In this document: one piece after another, positions 1-8,720 of the stretch
Position numbering within the stretch: the stretch's first letter is position 1
How the letters are laid out: every line of letters starts with the position of its first letter
NCBI GenBank assembly: GCA_944389815.1
Contig: CALXNS010000023.1
Coordinates: forward strand, 1 to 42,219
DNA: 42,219 nucleotides
Direction: 5' to 3'
Origin: an uncultured Victivallis sp.
Lineage (GTDB): Bacteria; Verrucomicrobiota; Lentisphaeria; Victivallales; Victivallaceae
Position numbers and translations under genes: made by a program
Notes under the pieces: model-generated
Seen by the model: the letters and a program-made list of their open reading frames with translations, nothing else
What the model was told of the DNA's origin: nothing
Database searches by the model: none

Positions 1-2325
1 GCACCATTGCGTGCGGTCATCACCGACGGCGCCGGGAAAAAGCATACCTTCAATCTCGCAGAGAAAATTTCCACTCCGGGGCGTTCCCTGGCCGCCGTCG
101 ACTACCAGTTGCCGCTGGCCGAGATTGCCGACGGAGATTGTTCGATCACATTCCTGGCCGGAGACAAGGAGATTGCCCGCTACTCCGCCCGGAAGGCCGA
201 TCCGTACAAGAGCGCCGTTGCAACGCTCGACGGCGCGGTGAAGCGTTTTGAAAGTTTGCGGAAAGAGGCGGCGGAATTCTACGGCGACAAACCGTATTCG
301 ATGTACGTGTCGCTGCCGATTGCCGTGCTGGATCGTTTTCTCGGCCGTCTGCAGAAGGGGCTGCATGGAGCGAACGCCGCCGACCGCGACGCCTACGTGG
401 AGCGGATCGAAATGATTGCGCCGGAACTTCAGGACGAACTCGATCGTCTGGAAGGCACCCTCGCAAAACTTCGAAATGGCGAAACTCTGCCGGAAACCTG
501 GCAGACGGTCGGAGATGCGGATATCGTGCTGAATGACGGCTGGCCGTCGATGATGCAGCGTTCGAATACGGGCAGGGAGGAGGTGCGTCCGGTGCTGTTT
601 TCCGGTTACGGTCACTTTGGAAACATGCTCTCCGATTTGCCGAACTTTCCGGCGTTCGGCGCGAACATCATTCAAATTGAAATGGGGCCGCGTTCGCTCT
701 TTCCGACGGAAGGGAAGACGCAGGAGTTCGAACCGGATTTCAGCGGATTCGACGGCACGAAGAAAATGCTCGACGCAGCCCGCGCCGCCGGATTGAAGGT
801 CTGTTTTCTGATCTCGCCGCATTATGCGCCGCAATGGTGGCGGGAAAAACATCCGGAGGCTCTGCTCTCCACCGGATTCATGCCCTACGACATTGCCGCA
901 CCGGAAGCGCGTAAGTTGAACAGCGCGTTTATCCGGGCATTTCTGCCTGTTTTGAAGGAAAATTACGGAGATGTGATCCACAGCATCTGTCTCTTGAATG
1001 AACCGATTTACAACGCCGGTCTGAACGAGGAAAGCGTCAAGACGGCCTTTACCGCTTATCTGGAGAAGAAATTCGGTTCGATTGCGGCACTCAACAAAAC
1101 GCTCAACCGGGAATATGCCGACTTTGCCGCCGCGGTTGCCGCGCAAGGTTCGGATCGGGCCGTCAATGCAGAGTTCATCCGTTACCGGCGCGGCGTGCTG
1201 AGTGATTTCGCCCGCTTCCTGGCCGCCGAAGTTCGCGCGGTCTGGCCGGAGATTCCGGTGCATGCGAAGATCATGATGACCAGTTCGACGTTTGCGGATC
1301 ACGGCGTCGATGCGGAGTCGTTCGCCTCCTTCAGTGACTACAACGGGAACGATAATTATTTCAATTACCGCGAAGGCGGCTACGCTTCGGACTGGGTTAC
1401 GACGGCGCTGGGACATGAGATTCAAGTTTCGATGCGGCCGCTGTCGATCATGAATACCGAAAATCACATCATCCGTGATTCCGAACGGCGGCCGATTCCG
1501 GGCGATCAAATTTACACGGCGAATTTCCAGCAGTTCATTTCCGGCGCTTCCGGGCTGGTTACCTGGGTGTGGGTGGATTACCTGCCGGAAGGCCGCCGCG
1601 GCGTCAATCGCGACCTGAGCGGAAACATCGCCATCCGCCCCGGAAACGTGATCGCTCATGGCCGGGTGTCGCTTGATGCGCTGCGTCTGGCGCCGGAAAT
1701 TACGGCGTTCGCCCGGGCGAAGTCGGAGATCGGAATCATTTTCAGTCTTAATACGCTGGCATATCAGATGGATTCCTACCGGAGCGCATTGTTCGACTTC
1801 TACGCACAGGCGGCGTTCACCGGTCACCGGGTGCGGTTCATCAGCGAGTCGCAGCTCGAAAAGGGCGACTTCGGCGAGTTGAAGATGATTTTCGCTGTCG
1901 GCGCGTCGCATTTGAGCAATAAGGCGGCGGAAGCGCTGGCGCGCTTCCCGGGCAAGGTGGTGGTCGACTCCTTCAGTTTGATTTCCGACGAAAACGATCA
2001 GCCGTTGAAGTTTGATCGTTCAGCGGTGGAGCAACTGCCGAAATTCATCAAGGCGGCGGAACTCAAGAACCGTTTTCTGGATCCGGTGGTCGCGCTTCCG
2101 GTCGGGATTGAACCGGTAAGTGAAGGAGTTTATTTCCGCGAAGTACCGGACGGAAAGGGCGGCTGGCTGATCAACCTGGTCAATTACAACACCTCGACGC
2201 GGAATTTCAAATTGACCGGAAACGGAAGCTTTCATGACCTGATCGCGGACAAGGCGCTCGATACGGCGGAGTTTGAACTGCAACCGCTTCAGCCGCAGCT
2301 CCTGCGCTTTACGCCGGAGAAGTGA
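1..2325 (+). CDS. GH42-like beta-galactosidase, 5' end outside window
   Basis: The reading frame is open to the left edge, so the protein is partial; the first in-window start (TTG at 7) is probably internal. About 774 codons are seen. Residues ~1-160 (counted from the TTG) look like the end of a beta-sandwich followed by a helical, charged stretch. A TIM-barrel glycosidase region follows from about 190, with a likely acid/base Glu in LLNEPIY (about 332) and a second conserved-looking Glu in NTENH (about 485) as candidate nucleophile. A GATase-like trimerisation domain (about 575-660) and a small C-terminal beta domain (to LLRF) come next. This order is that of GH42 beta-galactosidases, which release terminal galactose; substrate specificity is not readable here. 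A good terminator follows. The N-terminal ~160 residues are not typical of GH42 and suggest a larger multidomain enzyme. Confidence 0.7.
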   Translation, partial: APLRAVITDGAGKKHTFNLAEKISTPGRSLAAVDYQLPLAEIADGDCSITFLAGDKEIARYSARKADPYKSAVATLDGAVKRFESLRKEAAEFYGDKPYSMYVSLPIAVLDRFLGRLQKGLHGANAADRDAYVERIEMIAPELQDELDRLEGTLAKLRNGETLPETWQTVGDADIVLNDGWPSMMQRSNTGREEVRPVLFSGYGHFGNMLSDLPNFPAFGANIIQIEMGPRSLFPTEGKTQEFEPDFSGFDGTKKMLDAARAAGLKVCFLISPHYAPQWWREKHPEALLSTGFMPYDIAAPEARKLNSAFIRAFLPVLKENYGDVIHSICLLNEPIYNAGLNEESVKTAFTAYLEKKFGSIAALNKTLNREYADFAAAVAAQGSDRAVNAEFIRYRRGVLSDFARFLAAEVRAVWPEIPVHAKIMMTSSTFADHGVDAESFASFSDYNGNDNYFNYREGGYASDWVTTALGHEIQVSMRPLSIMNTENHIIRDSERRPIPGDQIYTANFQQFISGASGLVTWVWVDYLPEGRRGVNRDLSGNIAIRPGNVIAHGRVSLDALRLAPEITAFARAKSEIGIIFSLNTLAYQMDSYRSALFDFYAQAAFTGHRVRFISESQLEKGDFGELKMIFAVGASHLSNKAAEALARFPGKVVVDSFSLISDENDQPLKFDRSAVEQLPKFIKAAELKNRFLDPVVALPVGIEPVSEGVYFREVPDGKGGWLINLVNYNTSTRNFKLTGNGSFHDLIADKALDTAEFELQPLQPQLLRFTPEK

Positions 2326-2357
2326 TTTCCGGGAAAAAATCAGTCGACAAAAAACAG

Positions 2358-2396
2358 AATACGGCTTGAATTTGTCTAATTCATGCCGTATTTTTT
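2358..2396 (+). terminator. Rho-independent terminator after the GH42-like gene
   Basis: A 15-bp stem (arms 2358-2372 and 2378-2392, one mismatch) with a 5-nt loop TGTCT runs into six T residues ending at 2396. It lies 32 bases after the stop of the GH42-like gene. The next reading frame opens at the last T of the tail, which bears on start choice for that gene. Confidence 0.85.
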
Positions 2397-2426
2397 ATGA
2401 AGTTCAAAATCGGGATTATTGTGAAA

Positions 2427-3566
2427 ATGAATATCATCTCTGAGAAATGGGTTGAGCATCGCGTTTCAACCCCGGGGCGTCATAATTTTCTTCCTTATTA
2501 CACAACCTCGCCATGGAGTGCGGATGAATCGTTTTTCGTGTTTTATTCCGTGCTGCCGGATTTCAGCCGCGTCTGGCTCGGGACCTATTCGGTGGCGGGC
2601 GGGGAAACCATCGAGCGCGAACTCTCCAGCTGGAACGGACGCGCAACCCGCCTCGATGCGGAAGCCGGTCCGGGGCATGATTGCGGAGGACGAATCGTAG
2701 AGGAGGAATTGCTCACATCGGTGTTTCTGCCGGAGCAGGAGAAGATGCTCATCCCGCGCGGCAACGAATTGCGGCTCGTGAGCTTGAATGACGGTTCGGA
2801 TGTACGCTGTTACCAGTATGCGGATGATGATTTCCGTCTTGGCGGTCCGGGAACCCTCTCTCCGGACGGTCGGCATGTCGCCTTCGGCCTCTATCGGCCG
2901 AAATGGGGAACGCCGGAGTGTTCACGTCTGGTGGTGCTTGACACCCGCGACTGGAGTGAGACGGCCACATTTGATTTCGGTGAATTTTTCGCCAATCATT
3001 TTCAGTTCACCGAACGGCCCGACCTGATGATTTACGCGCACGAAGGCGCGACGGAAACCATTGCCGACCGGGTCAATCTGCTCAACTGGCGTACCGGTGA
3101 ACGGAAATTATTGCATGCACATGTGCGCGATGAGAAGACCGGGCGCATTCTGGAATGCATCGGCCACGAAAAAGCGGCCGGTCCGGTGATCGCCGCCGTC
3201 CGCTATCCGGTTTCGGATCTGCCCGGCGGAATGATGATTCTCAACTTCAACGGCGGTTCGCGTCTGGCGGATGCCGATGATTACTGGCATTGTTCGGGGA
3301 CGCCGGACGGGCGGATTTTCACGCTGGACACCATGTGGTGGGGGCATTCGCGCCGCCGCAAGGAAAATCAGATGGATATTATTCTGCTTAACCTGGCGGA
3401 GGGAACCAAACAGATTCTGCGCACCATTCACTCCAATCCGGAGCGTCAGTTCCGCCATCCCCATCCACAGCCGAACCGGGACGGCTCCCGGGTGCTCTTC
3501 ATTCAAAACGCCCGGGATTGTCAGGATCACGCTTCGATCGGATTGTTGATTCGGAAAACCGAGTGA
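2427..3566 (+). CDS. PL22-like oligogalacturonate lyase / beta-propeller protein
   Basis: A 379-residue protein from ATG 2427; an in-frame ATG at 2397 would add 10 residues but sits on the terminator T-tract with no ribosome binding site. The sequence shows repeated beta-propeller blades with SPDG/TPDG and NRDG turns. Numbered from ATG 2397, GHE at 256-258, H298 (YWHCSG) and the Q351-x2-H354-x-H356 cluster (QFRHPH) resemble the metal-binding Gln/His pattern of PL22 oligogalacturonate lyases, which cleave oligogalacturonides in pectin breakdown. No signal peptide is seen, consistent with a cytoplasmic enzyme acting on imported oligomers. The assignment is from motif and fold resemblance only; another propeller hydrolase or lyase is possible. 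Confidence 0.55.
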   Translation: MNIISEKWVEHRVSTPGRHNFLPYYTTSPWSADESFFVFYSVLPDFSRVWLGTYSVAGGETIERELSSWNGRATRLDAEAGPGHDCGGRIVEEELLTSVFLPEQEKMLIPRGNELRLVSLNDGSDVRCYQYADDDFRLGGPGTLSPDGRHVAFGLYRPKWGTPECSRLVVLDTRDWSETATFDFGEFFANHFQFTERPDLMIYAHEGATETIADRVNLLNWRTGERKLLHAHVRDEKTGRILECIGHEKAAGPVIAAVRYPVSDLPGGMMILNFNGGSRLADADDYWHCSGTPDGRIFTLDTMWWGHSRRRKENQMDIILLNLAEGTKQILRTIHSNPERQFRHPHPQPNRDGSRVLFIQNARDCQDHASIGLLIRKTE

Positions 3567-3816
3567 TCCGACCGCCCCCCCGGTAACCGCCTATAAAGAC
3601 AAGCGCGGAGCAGGGGGGGGGACGCCATCTCTTTTGGACGGTATTGATCGTCATCGGGATTGGGGCTGTTTCATTTCTCCAGTCCAAGCGGTTGGCGCGC
3701 TCCACAGATATAATATGATCCATTGAAAAAATAATCATTGTGATTGCACGGGCGCGGCCGTCTGGATTCCCGGAGGGTTCCGGCGGCGGGTCCGCGGAAA
3801 GATCCGGAGGCTTTTT
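3567..3816. other. 250-bp non-coding region with homopolymers and a -10-like box
   Basis: No gene is seen. It holds a C7 run (near 3575-3581) and a G9 run (near 3613-3621), then an AT-richer stretch with a TATAAT box at 3709-3714 but no convincing -35. A GGAG ribosome binding site precedes the ATG at 3817. It probably carries the promoter and leader of the 813-residue gene. Confidence 0.4.
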
Positions 3817-6258
3817 ATGAATTGGAAAAAATTGGATCTGGAGGTGTCGCTGAAACCCTTCAGCGATTTATCGGATGCGGGGATTCGGCGGACGGCGCAG
3901 AAGATTTTTTCCCAGTGGCGGAATATGATTGAAAACGCCGACTCAGTGTCGTTGATGTTCTGGGCGGCGGACGGATCGGAGATTCTCGAATTCGACGGCA
4001 ATCTGAACGAACGTTTCGAATGGTGCAAGTGGATCGGCGTGGCCAACCCGCATTACGATCCTCCCAGCGGACTGCCGCTGGACGAACAGTGTATGCATGA
4101 ACACCCGCGCCTTTACATGGAGAATCCCCCGGAGATTACCTACGGCGATTTCAAACGTATTCTGACAATTCTGCGTCAGGAATTCAAAACGTTTTTCGGG
4201 GGAAAGAAATTTCGCCTCGGTGCGACCTTCGATTCCGGTCCCGAATTCGCCGTTTCGGATTTCAAATACGTACGCCATCCGGAGATCTGCCGCGGCAACG
4301 TATTGGGCACCAAAACGTTCGTCTGCTGTTATACGACTTTGCACGCGGATGATCGCGCCTATGCCGGTTTTCCACACGGGATTCCGGAGGGGACGACGTT
4401 CGGCACCTTCCTCGGGCGTCAGGCGCAGCATTATCTGAGTGCGATGGGATTCGATTATCTGTGGCTCTCCAACGGAATGGGGTTCGGCATGGAGACGTGG
4501 GGGATCACCGGGGCGGTCTTCGACGGGATGCATTTCGACGCGGCCCGGTGCGCGGAGGTGAAAGAGGCGATGTTCGGGTTCTGGAACGATTTTCGCCGGG
4601 AGTGTCCCGACTATCCGCTGGAGACGCGCGGCACCAATCTCACAACCGGACTCGACCTGGCCAGCGACGCCACCCCGGCCCGGGAGATTTATCGGGAAGT
4701 GCATGATCTCGAAGCTCCGGTCAATTCGCCATGGGCGGCATTGAACGGTGATTTCGGCATGGAACTGGCCGGCTGGATGAGTCACATTGCCGATCTGCCG
4801 CGGGGGAAAACCGGATATCCCTTCCGGTATTATATTCACGATCCCTGGTTTGTGAATTCGCCGTGGCTCGACCGTTACATTCGCAGTCCCTACGACATAT
4901 ATCTGCCGCTGTCGATTGCCCGGCTGGGAGCCGATGGGCGGATTACGCCGCCGGATGCATTGCATTTGCTTTCGATCGACGACTCCTACGGTCGGATGCC
5001 GGATATCGTGCCGCTCGAGGTGAGCGCCGCGCTTTATGACGGCGCCATGACGATGCCGGATGCGGCGGGGCCTCTGCTCTGGGTTTATCCGTTTGATGAA
5101 TATCATGATCTGGTGTATGCAGGGAAACGCATGGAGGAAGTGTTTGCCGGCGATTATCTGATCCGGAGCGCAATCAACAGTGGATTCCCGCTCAATTCGG
5201 TAATATCGGGCGCGAATTTCCGCAAGGCGTATGAGAGCGGAATCACCTTTCCGGAACGGGTGCTGGTCGTTCCGACGATATTCGCGGTTACGCCTGCGGT
5301 GCTGGAGGCGGTTCGGGCGCATCTTGCCGCAGGAGGCAAGGTGATTTTTTACGGGCCCGCGCACGGCGGAGAAGTCGAGGAGTTGATCGGCGTGCGTCCG
5401 GCGAAAGCGCTGGAAGGCGAGGGAACCGTCACCGGTGCGGAGAATTTCTGCTCTGTTACGCGAGTGAAACATCTGAGCACCTACAGCGGCGGATCGCTTG
5501 ACCGGATCGCCGCCATGGATGATCCGACCGTCCGGGTGATCGCCGAGTACCGGTTCGGACAGGAACGTCGCCCGGCGGCGCTGGTGCGCGAAATGCCGGA
5601 ATGGAACGGCGGAAAACTCCTCTGGATTCGCGGCACCAACTCGATGAGTTTCCGACCGAATGCGCCGTACCCGGACTGGTTTTCGGAGTCGGAATACTGT
5701 CATTGCGAAAAATTCTTCCGTTATTTTCTTCCAGAGGTCGGTTACGAAATCAATTTCCACAAGGCGTCATTTGCCTCGCCGGACAGCTGCATGACGCTGC
5801 GTTATCATGCGAATGCGCTTTATCTGGTTGGTTACGCGAAAGATACTACCGGTGACGTTTCGCTGCGCTTCCCGGATGGCGCTCCGGTTTTCTGTCGAAG
5901 TGATGCGCGTATCCGGAACAATCGCGCCATCTATCATCTGGAACGTTCCACCAATTACGAAGGGCGGATTTTCGTCAATGGAGACGATTCGATCGTCTGC
6001 TGCCGCGACATGCCGCAGGCGTATGCGGGGGTGCATCGGGTGATTGAACTTTCCGGATTGAAGAATGCGGAAGTCGTTTTCCGTCCGGAGGAGACCGAAG
6101 GTGTGAGTTTTAATTTCACCAGTTGCGAACGTTCGCTCTGGAGTCCGGCGGATTATGCGTTCGAACGGACGCATGACGCGATCGGCGAGAAATTCATCAT
6201 TCACAATGTGACAGGAGTTCTGCGGATCGCCTGGGGTGTGCGGCACGAATATTGTTGA
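3817..6258 (+). CDS. Large unclassified protein, probable TIM-barrel glycosidase with GATase-like domain
   Basis: An 813-residue protein with ribosome binding site CCGGAGG shortly before ATG 3817. I do not recognise a named family. Residues ~1-420 alternate strand and helix as in a TIM barrel, with acidic residues in strand-end positions: FDSGPEF (about 138-144), LSNGMGFGMETW (about 217-228) and NGDFGMELAGW (about 310-320). Residues ~430-560 resemble the flavodoxin/GATase-like domain of GH42 trimerisation domains: a VLVVP strand, a long helix, AAGGKVIFYGP, then EELIGV. The remaining ~250 residues look like beta-sandwich domains. No signal peptide is evident. Position beside GH42- and PL22-like genes fits a glycan-degrading role, which is inference; the substrate and catalytic residues are unknown. 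Confidence 0.6.
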   Translation: MNWKKLDLEVSLKPFSDLSDAGIRRTAQKIFSQWRNMIENADSVSLMFWAADGSEILEFDGNLNERFEWCKWIGVANPHYDPPSGLPLDEQCMHEHPRLYMENPPEITYGDFKRILTILRQEFKTFFGGKKFRLGATFDSGPEFAVSDFKYVRHPEICRGNVLGTKTFVCCYTTLHADDRAYAGFPHGIPEGTTFGTFLGRQAQHYLSAMGFDYLWLSNGMGFGMETWGITGAVFDGMHFDAARCAEVKEAMFGFWNDFRRECPDYPLETRGTNLTTGLDLASDATPAREIYREVHDLEAPVNSPWAALNGDFGMELAGWMSHIADLPRGKTGYPFRYYIHDPWFVNSPWLDRYIRSPYDIYLPLSIARLGADGRITPPDALHLLSIDDSYGRMPDIVPLEVSAALYDGAMTMPDAAGPLLWVYPFDEYHDLVYAGKRMEEVFAGDYLIRSAINSGFPLNSVISGANFRKAYESGITFPERVLVVPTIFAVTPAVLEAVRAHLAAGGKVIFYGPAHGGEVEELIGVRPAKALEGEGTVTGAENFCSVTRVKHLSTYSGGSLDRIAAMDDPTVRVIAEYRFGQERRPAALVREMPEWNGGKLLWIRGTNSMSFRPNAPYPDWFSESEYCHCEKFFRYFLPEVGYEINFHKASFASPDSCMTLRYHANALYLVGYAKDTTGDVSLRFPDGAPVFCRSDARIRNNRAIYHLERSTNYEGRIFVNGDDSIVCCRDMPQAYAGVHRVIELSGLKNAEVVFRPEETEGVSFNFTSCERSLWSPADYAFERTHDAIGEKFIIHNVTGVLRIAWGVRHEYC

Positions 6259-6318
6259 AAAGCGATGCATCCGGGGATATATTAATGGAATTATAAAACC
6301 GGAAAGGAATATGTCCCC

Positions 6319-7368
6319 TTGTTGTCGCCTCTGATCGTTGAACCGTTGCTGAAGTGGTATGCCTCCTGCGCACGGGTTCTGCCGTGGCGTGAGAATCGCG
6401 ATCCCTACCGGATCTGGATTTCCGAAATCATGCTGCAGCAGACCCGGGTGGAAGCGGTGGTGGCACATTATGAGAGATTCATGGCGGAACTCCCTGATGT
6501 GCGTGCGCTTGCATCGGTTTCCGAGGAGCGGTTGCTCAAATTGTGGGAAGGCCTGGGATATTATTCGCGGGCGCGCAATTTGAAACGCGCGGCGGCAATG
6601 ATTCTGGAGCGTTACGGCGGGAATTTTCCCGAAGAAGCGGAAACGCTGGCCGAACTGCCCGGCATCGGGCCGTACACCGCAGGAGCGATTGCGTCGATCG
6701 CCTTTGAACAACCGGAGCCCGCGGTCGACGGCAATGTTCTGCGTGTCTTCGCCCGGTTGACGGCGGATTCCGAACCGGTGAATTCGCCGCGTTTTCGCGA
6801 CCGGGTGGCAGCGGAACTGCGCCGACTCTATCCGAAGCGTCGGTGCGGAGCGTTCACGCAGGCGTTGATGGAGCTTGGCGCAATGGTCTGTCTTCCAAAT
6901 GGAGCGCCGTTGTGTGAACGTTGTCCACTTGCGGAATTCTGTGTCGGTTACCGGCAGAATCGCGCGATGGATTTCCCCGTCCGTCCGACTCCGAAACCGC
7001 GCCGGGTGGAACAACGGACGATCCTGCTCTGGTGCGTCGGCGACCGCGTCGGTGTGCGTCGGCGTCCGCCACGGGGGCTGCTGGGCGGAATGTGGGAATT
7101 TCCGGGAGTGAGCGGAGCGTGTTCCGTACCGGACGTGATGAAGGAATTTGCCGCGTACCGGATCGACGGGATCGTGCCGTGTCCGTCGGCAAGGCATGTG
7201 TTTACGCATGTCGAATGGCAGATGACGGGATTTCTGCTGATCGCCCGGGAGACACCGAGGGAGTTGAAAATGGTGAACGAGGAAGAATTGACGCAGATCA
7301 TTTCGCTGCCGACGGCGTTCCGGTCGTTTGCGGCATTCTGGAAGGAGCATCAAAGGAATGTGGATTGA
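6319..7368 (+). CDS. mutY: A/G-specific adenine glycosylase MutY
   Basis: MutY removes adenine mispaired with 8-oxoguanine in DNA base excision repair. The 349-residue protein shows the ISEIMLQQTRV segment with the catalytic Glu, the helix-hairpin-helix LPGIGPYTAGAI, the catalytic Asp in AVDGNVLRV, and the 4Fe-4S ligands C-x6-C-x2-C-x5-C in CLPNGAPLCERCPLAEFC. The C-terminal part has the NUDIX-like 8-oxoG recognition domain with LLGGMWEFPG. The start is TTG at 6319, with GAAAGGAA about 10 bases upstream; an ATG at 6311 is in another frame and stops at once. The stop overlaps the next gene by 11 bases, so the two are probably coupled. Confidence 0.95.
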   Translation: MLSPLIVEPLLKWYASCARVLPWRENRDPYRIWISEIMLQQTRVEAVVAHYERFMAELPDVRALASVSEERLLKLWEGLGYYSRARNLKRAAAMILERYGGNFPEEAETLAELPGIGPYTAGAIASIAFEQPEPAVDGNVLRVFARLTADSEPVNSPRFRDRVAAELRRLYPKRRCGAFTQALMELGAMVCLPNGAPLCERCPLAEFCVGYRQNRAMDFPVRPTPKPRRVEQRTILLWCVGDRVGVRRRPPRGLLGGMWEFPGVSGACSVPDVMKEFAAYRIDGIVPCPSARHVFTHVEWQMTGFLLIARETPRELKMVNEEELTQIISLPTAFRSFAAFWKEHQRNVD

Positions 7369-7714
7369 ATTAACGCTGCTGGTGATTGCCGGAATATTCA
7401 TTTTTCTGTATAATTCGCTGGCGATGAAACGAAACGAGTTGCGAAAGCTGCAATTTCACATGCGGGTGCTCCTGAGGCATCGCAATCAACTTGCCGGCGG
7501 GGCGGCGATTCCGGAGGATATTGCGCTTGCGGAACTTCTGGCGCGCGACGCGGCGTTGTCCGCTCCGGAACATGACGCCGAACTCTTTCAGCGTGATGGA
7601 GAGTTGCTCGAAACGCTGCGAACACATTACAATGATACGGTCACGCGATGCAATCCGGCCTTTCGGAGCGGTTTTGCTCGATTTTTCCGTTTTCAGGAGT
7701 GGCCGTTGCTTTGA
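7358..7714 (+). CDS. Short LemA-like membrane-anchored protein
   Basis: A 118-residue protein starting inside the end of mutY (ATG 7358, AAGGAG about 10 bases upstream). Residues ~1-20 form one membrane segment (IELTLLVIAGIFIFLYNSL), followed by charged helical sequence. The YNSLAMKRNEL start and the late RTHYNDTVTRCNPAF segment match the first and last helices of LemA proteins, whose function is poorly known. Typical LemA proteins are about 180-200 residues, so this copy lacks the middle. Its last 74 bases overlap, tail to tail, the end of the AraC-type gene on the other strand; the conserved YN motif lies in the overlap, which supports this frame. Confidence 0.6.
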   Translation: MWIELTLLVIAGIFIFLYNSLAMKRNELRKLQFHMRVLLRHRNQLAGGAAIPEDIALAELLARDAALSAPEHDAELFQRDGELLETLRTHYNDTVTRCNPAFRSGFARFFRFQEWPLL

Positions 7715-8555
7715 CTTTCCTCTGCCGGCGGTCGCGAAATGCGCCCGGAGGAATCCCGCGGCGCTTGCGGAAAACCCGTGAAAAATAAAATTGATCGCTG
7801 AATCCAACCGCAAATGCGGTTTCGCTCACACTCGCCTCCGGATGCGTCTGCCAATATTGTTCGGCGAGATCCAGGCGGCGTTCGATCAGCAGCTCCTTGA
7901 AGCTGGTCTGATAATTGCGGCGCAGAAACTGGGAAATGGTCGAGACGCTGCGGCCGAGTTTGCGTGCCATTTCCGGCAGCCGGATGTCTTCGGTGCAATG
8001 CTGTTCCAGATAACGGTCGATTTCATTGCGCAGATGGCCGCCGCGCAGAACCGCAAGTTCGCGCACGACGATGTAGTCGAGCAGCATTCGGAACAATCCA
8101 AGGATGTTTTCCAATTTTTCTCCGGAGAACTTCGGCACGCTTTCGAATGCCCGGAGCAGTAATTGCCGCTGTGCCGGCGTGCAGCGCATCAGAATTTGTT
8201 CCGACGGCGCATCTCCGGTACGGAATTGCCCGATCATCAGGAATCCCACCAGCTGGTCATGCACGAAAATGGGGGCGATCGCCTCCCGCAGTCCGGCGTG
8301 ACAGCAGTAATCGATCGTGTCATGTTTTCGAACCGCTTCGCGGCGTTTGTCGGTATCCATCGAGAGGCAGGAGTTCAACGTGCCGAGTTCCTTCTGAACA
8401 ATCCGACAAAAATCGCAGTTGCGCATCTGCCGTCCGCGCCGCAGCTGGCGGCCGTCTGCGGAGAAGAAGGTGACGCGGATGTCCAGCAGCGCGGCAAAAT
8501 TATCCAGCAGCGCCTGTACCTCCTCACTCAGAAAAAGTTCAAATGGCAGAGACAT
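7641..8555 (-). CDS. AraC-family regulator with PocR ligand-binding domain
   Basis: A 304-residue transcription factor. Residues ~10-175 form a PocR-type sensory domain with its Cys set (C48 and C51 in NCDFC, then a LNSC and a CCHAGL segment), PIFVHDQLVGFLMIGQF being the conserved core. Residues ~185-285 form the two-helix-turn-helix AraC DNA-binding domain, ending SDQFYFSRVFRKRRGIPPGAFR. The last ~25 residues are basic/polar, unlike the family, and lie over the end of the LemA-like gene. The gene is divergent from a NahK-like sugar kinase, with an inverted repeat between them, so it probably controls that kinase and itself. The ligand is unknown. Confidence 0.88.
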   Translation of the reverse strand: MSLPFELFLSEEVQALLDNFAALLDIRVTFFSADGRQLRRGRQMRNCDFCRIVQKELGTLNSCLSMDTDKRREAVRKHDTIDYCCHAGLREAIAPIFVHDQLVGFLMIGQFRTGDAPSEQILMRCTPAQRQLLLRAFESVPKFSGEKLENILGLFRMLLDYIVVRELAVLRGGHLRNEIDRYLEQHCTEDIRLPEMARKLGRSVSTISQFLRRNYQTSFKELLIERRLDLAEQYWQTHPEASVSETAFAVGFSDQFYFSRVFRKRRGIPPGAFRDRRQRKVKATATPENGKIEQNRSERPDCIA

Positions 8556-8581
8556 GGTTAAATCTCATTTCAATTGCATCA

Positions 8582-8618
8582 ACTTTTTGAACAATATAAC
8601 GTACTTTTGTCAAAAAGT
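8582..8618. promoter_or_regulatory. Inverted repeat, candidate operator between araC-type and kinase genes
   Basis: Two perfect 9-bp arms, ACTTTTTGA (8582-8590) and TCAAAAAGT (8610-8618), are separated by 19 bases. On the minus strand the spacer contains TATATT, a possible -10 of the regulator gene. On the plus strand the repeat lies about 25 bases upstream of a TTTAAA-17-TATATT promoter for the kinase, where an AraC-type activator would bind. Confidence 0.5.
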
Positions 8619-8642
8619 CCATGCCGGATGCGTGATTTTCCA

Positions 8643-8671
8643 TTTAAAATTCGGATTTTCGTGATTATATT
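8643..8671 (+). promoter_or_regulatory. Candidate promoter of the NahK-like kinase gene
   Basis: TTTAAA (8643-8648), a 17-base spacer and TATATT (8666-8671). It would give a leader of roughly 40 bases before ATG 8721. The weak -35 fits a need for an activator. Confidence 0.45.
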
Positions 8672-8720
8672 GAAATATGTACGAAAGAGCACTCAAAAAG
8701 ATCGACATGGAGAATACGCG

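Noticed and set aside
3943..5760. A 605-codon open frame antisense to the 813-residue gene
   Set aside because: Arg/His-rich shadow composition and no ribosome binding site; the sense frame has domain-like structure and a good start.
5767..7401. A 544-codon minus-strand frame over mutY
   Set aside because: It covers the clear mutY motifs and shows no recognisable domain.
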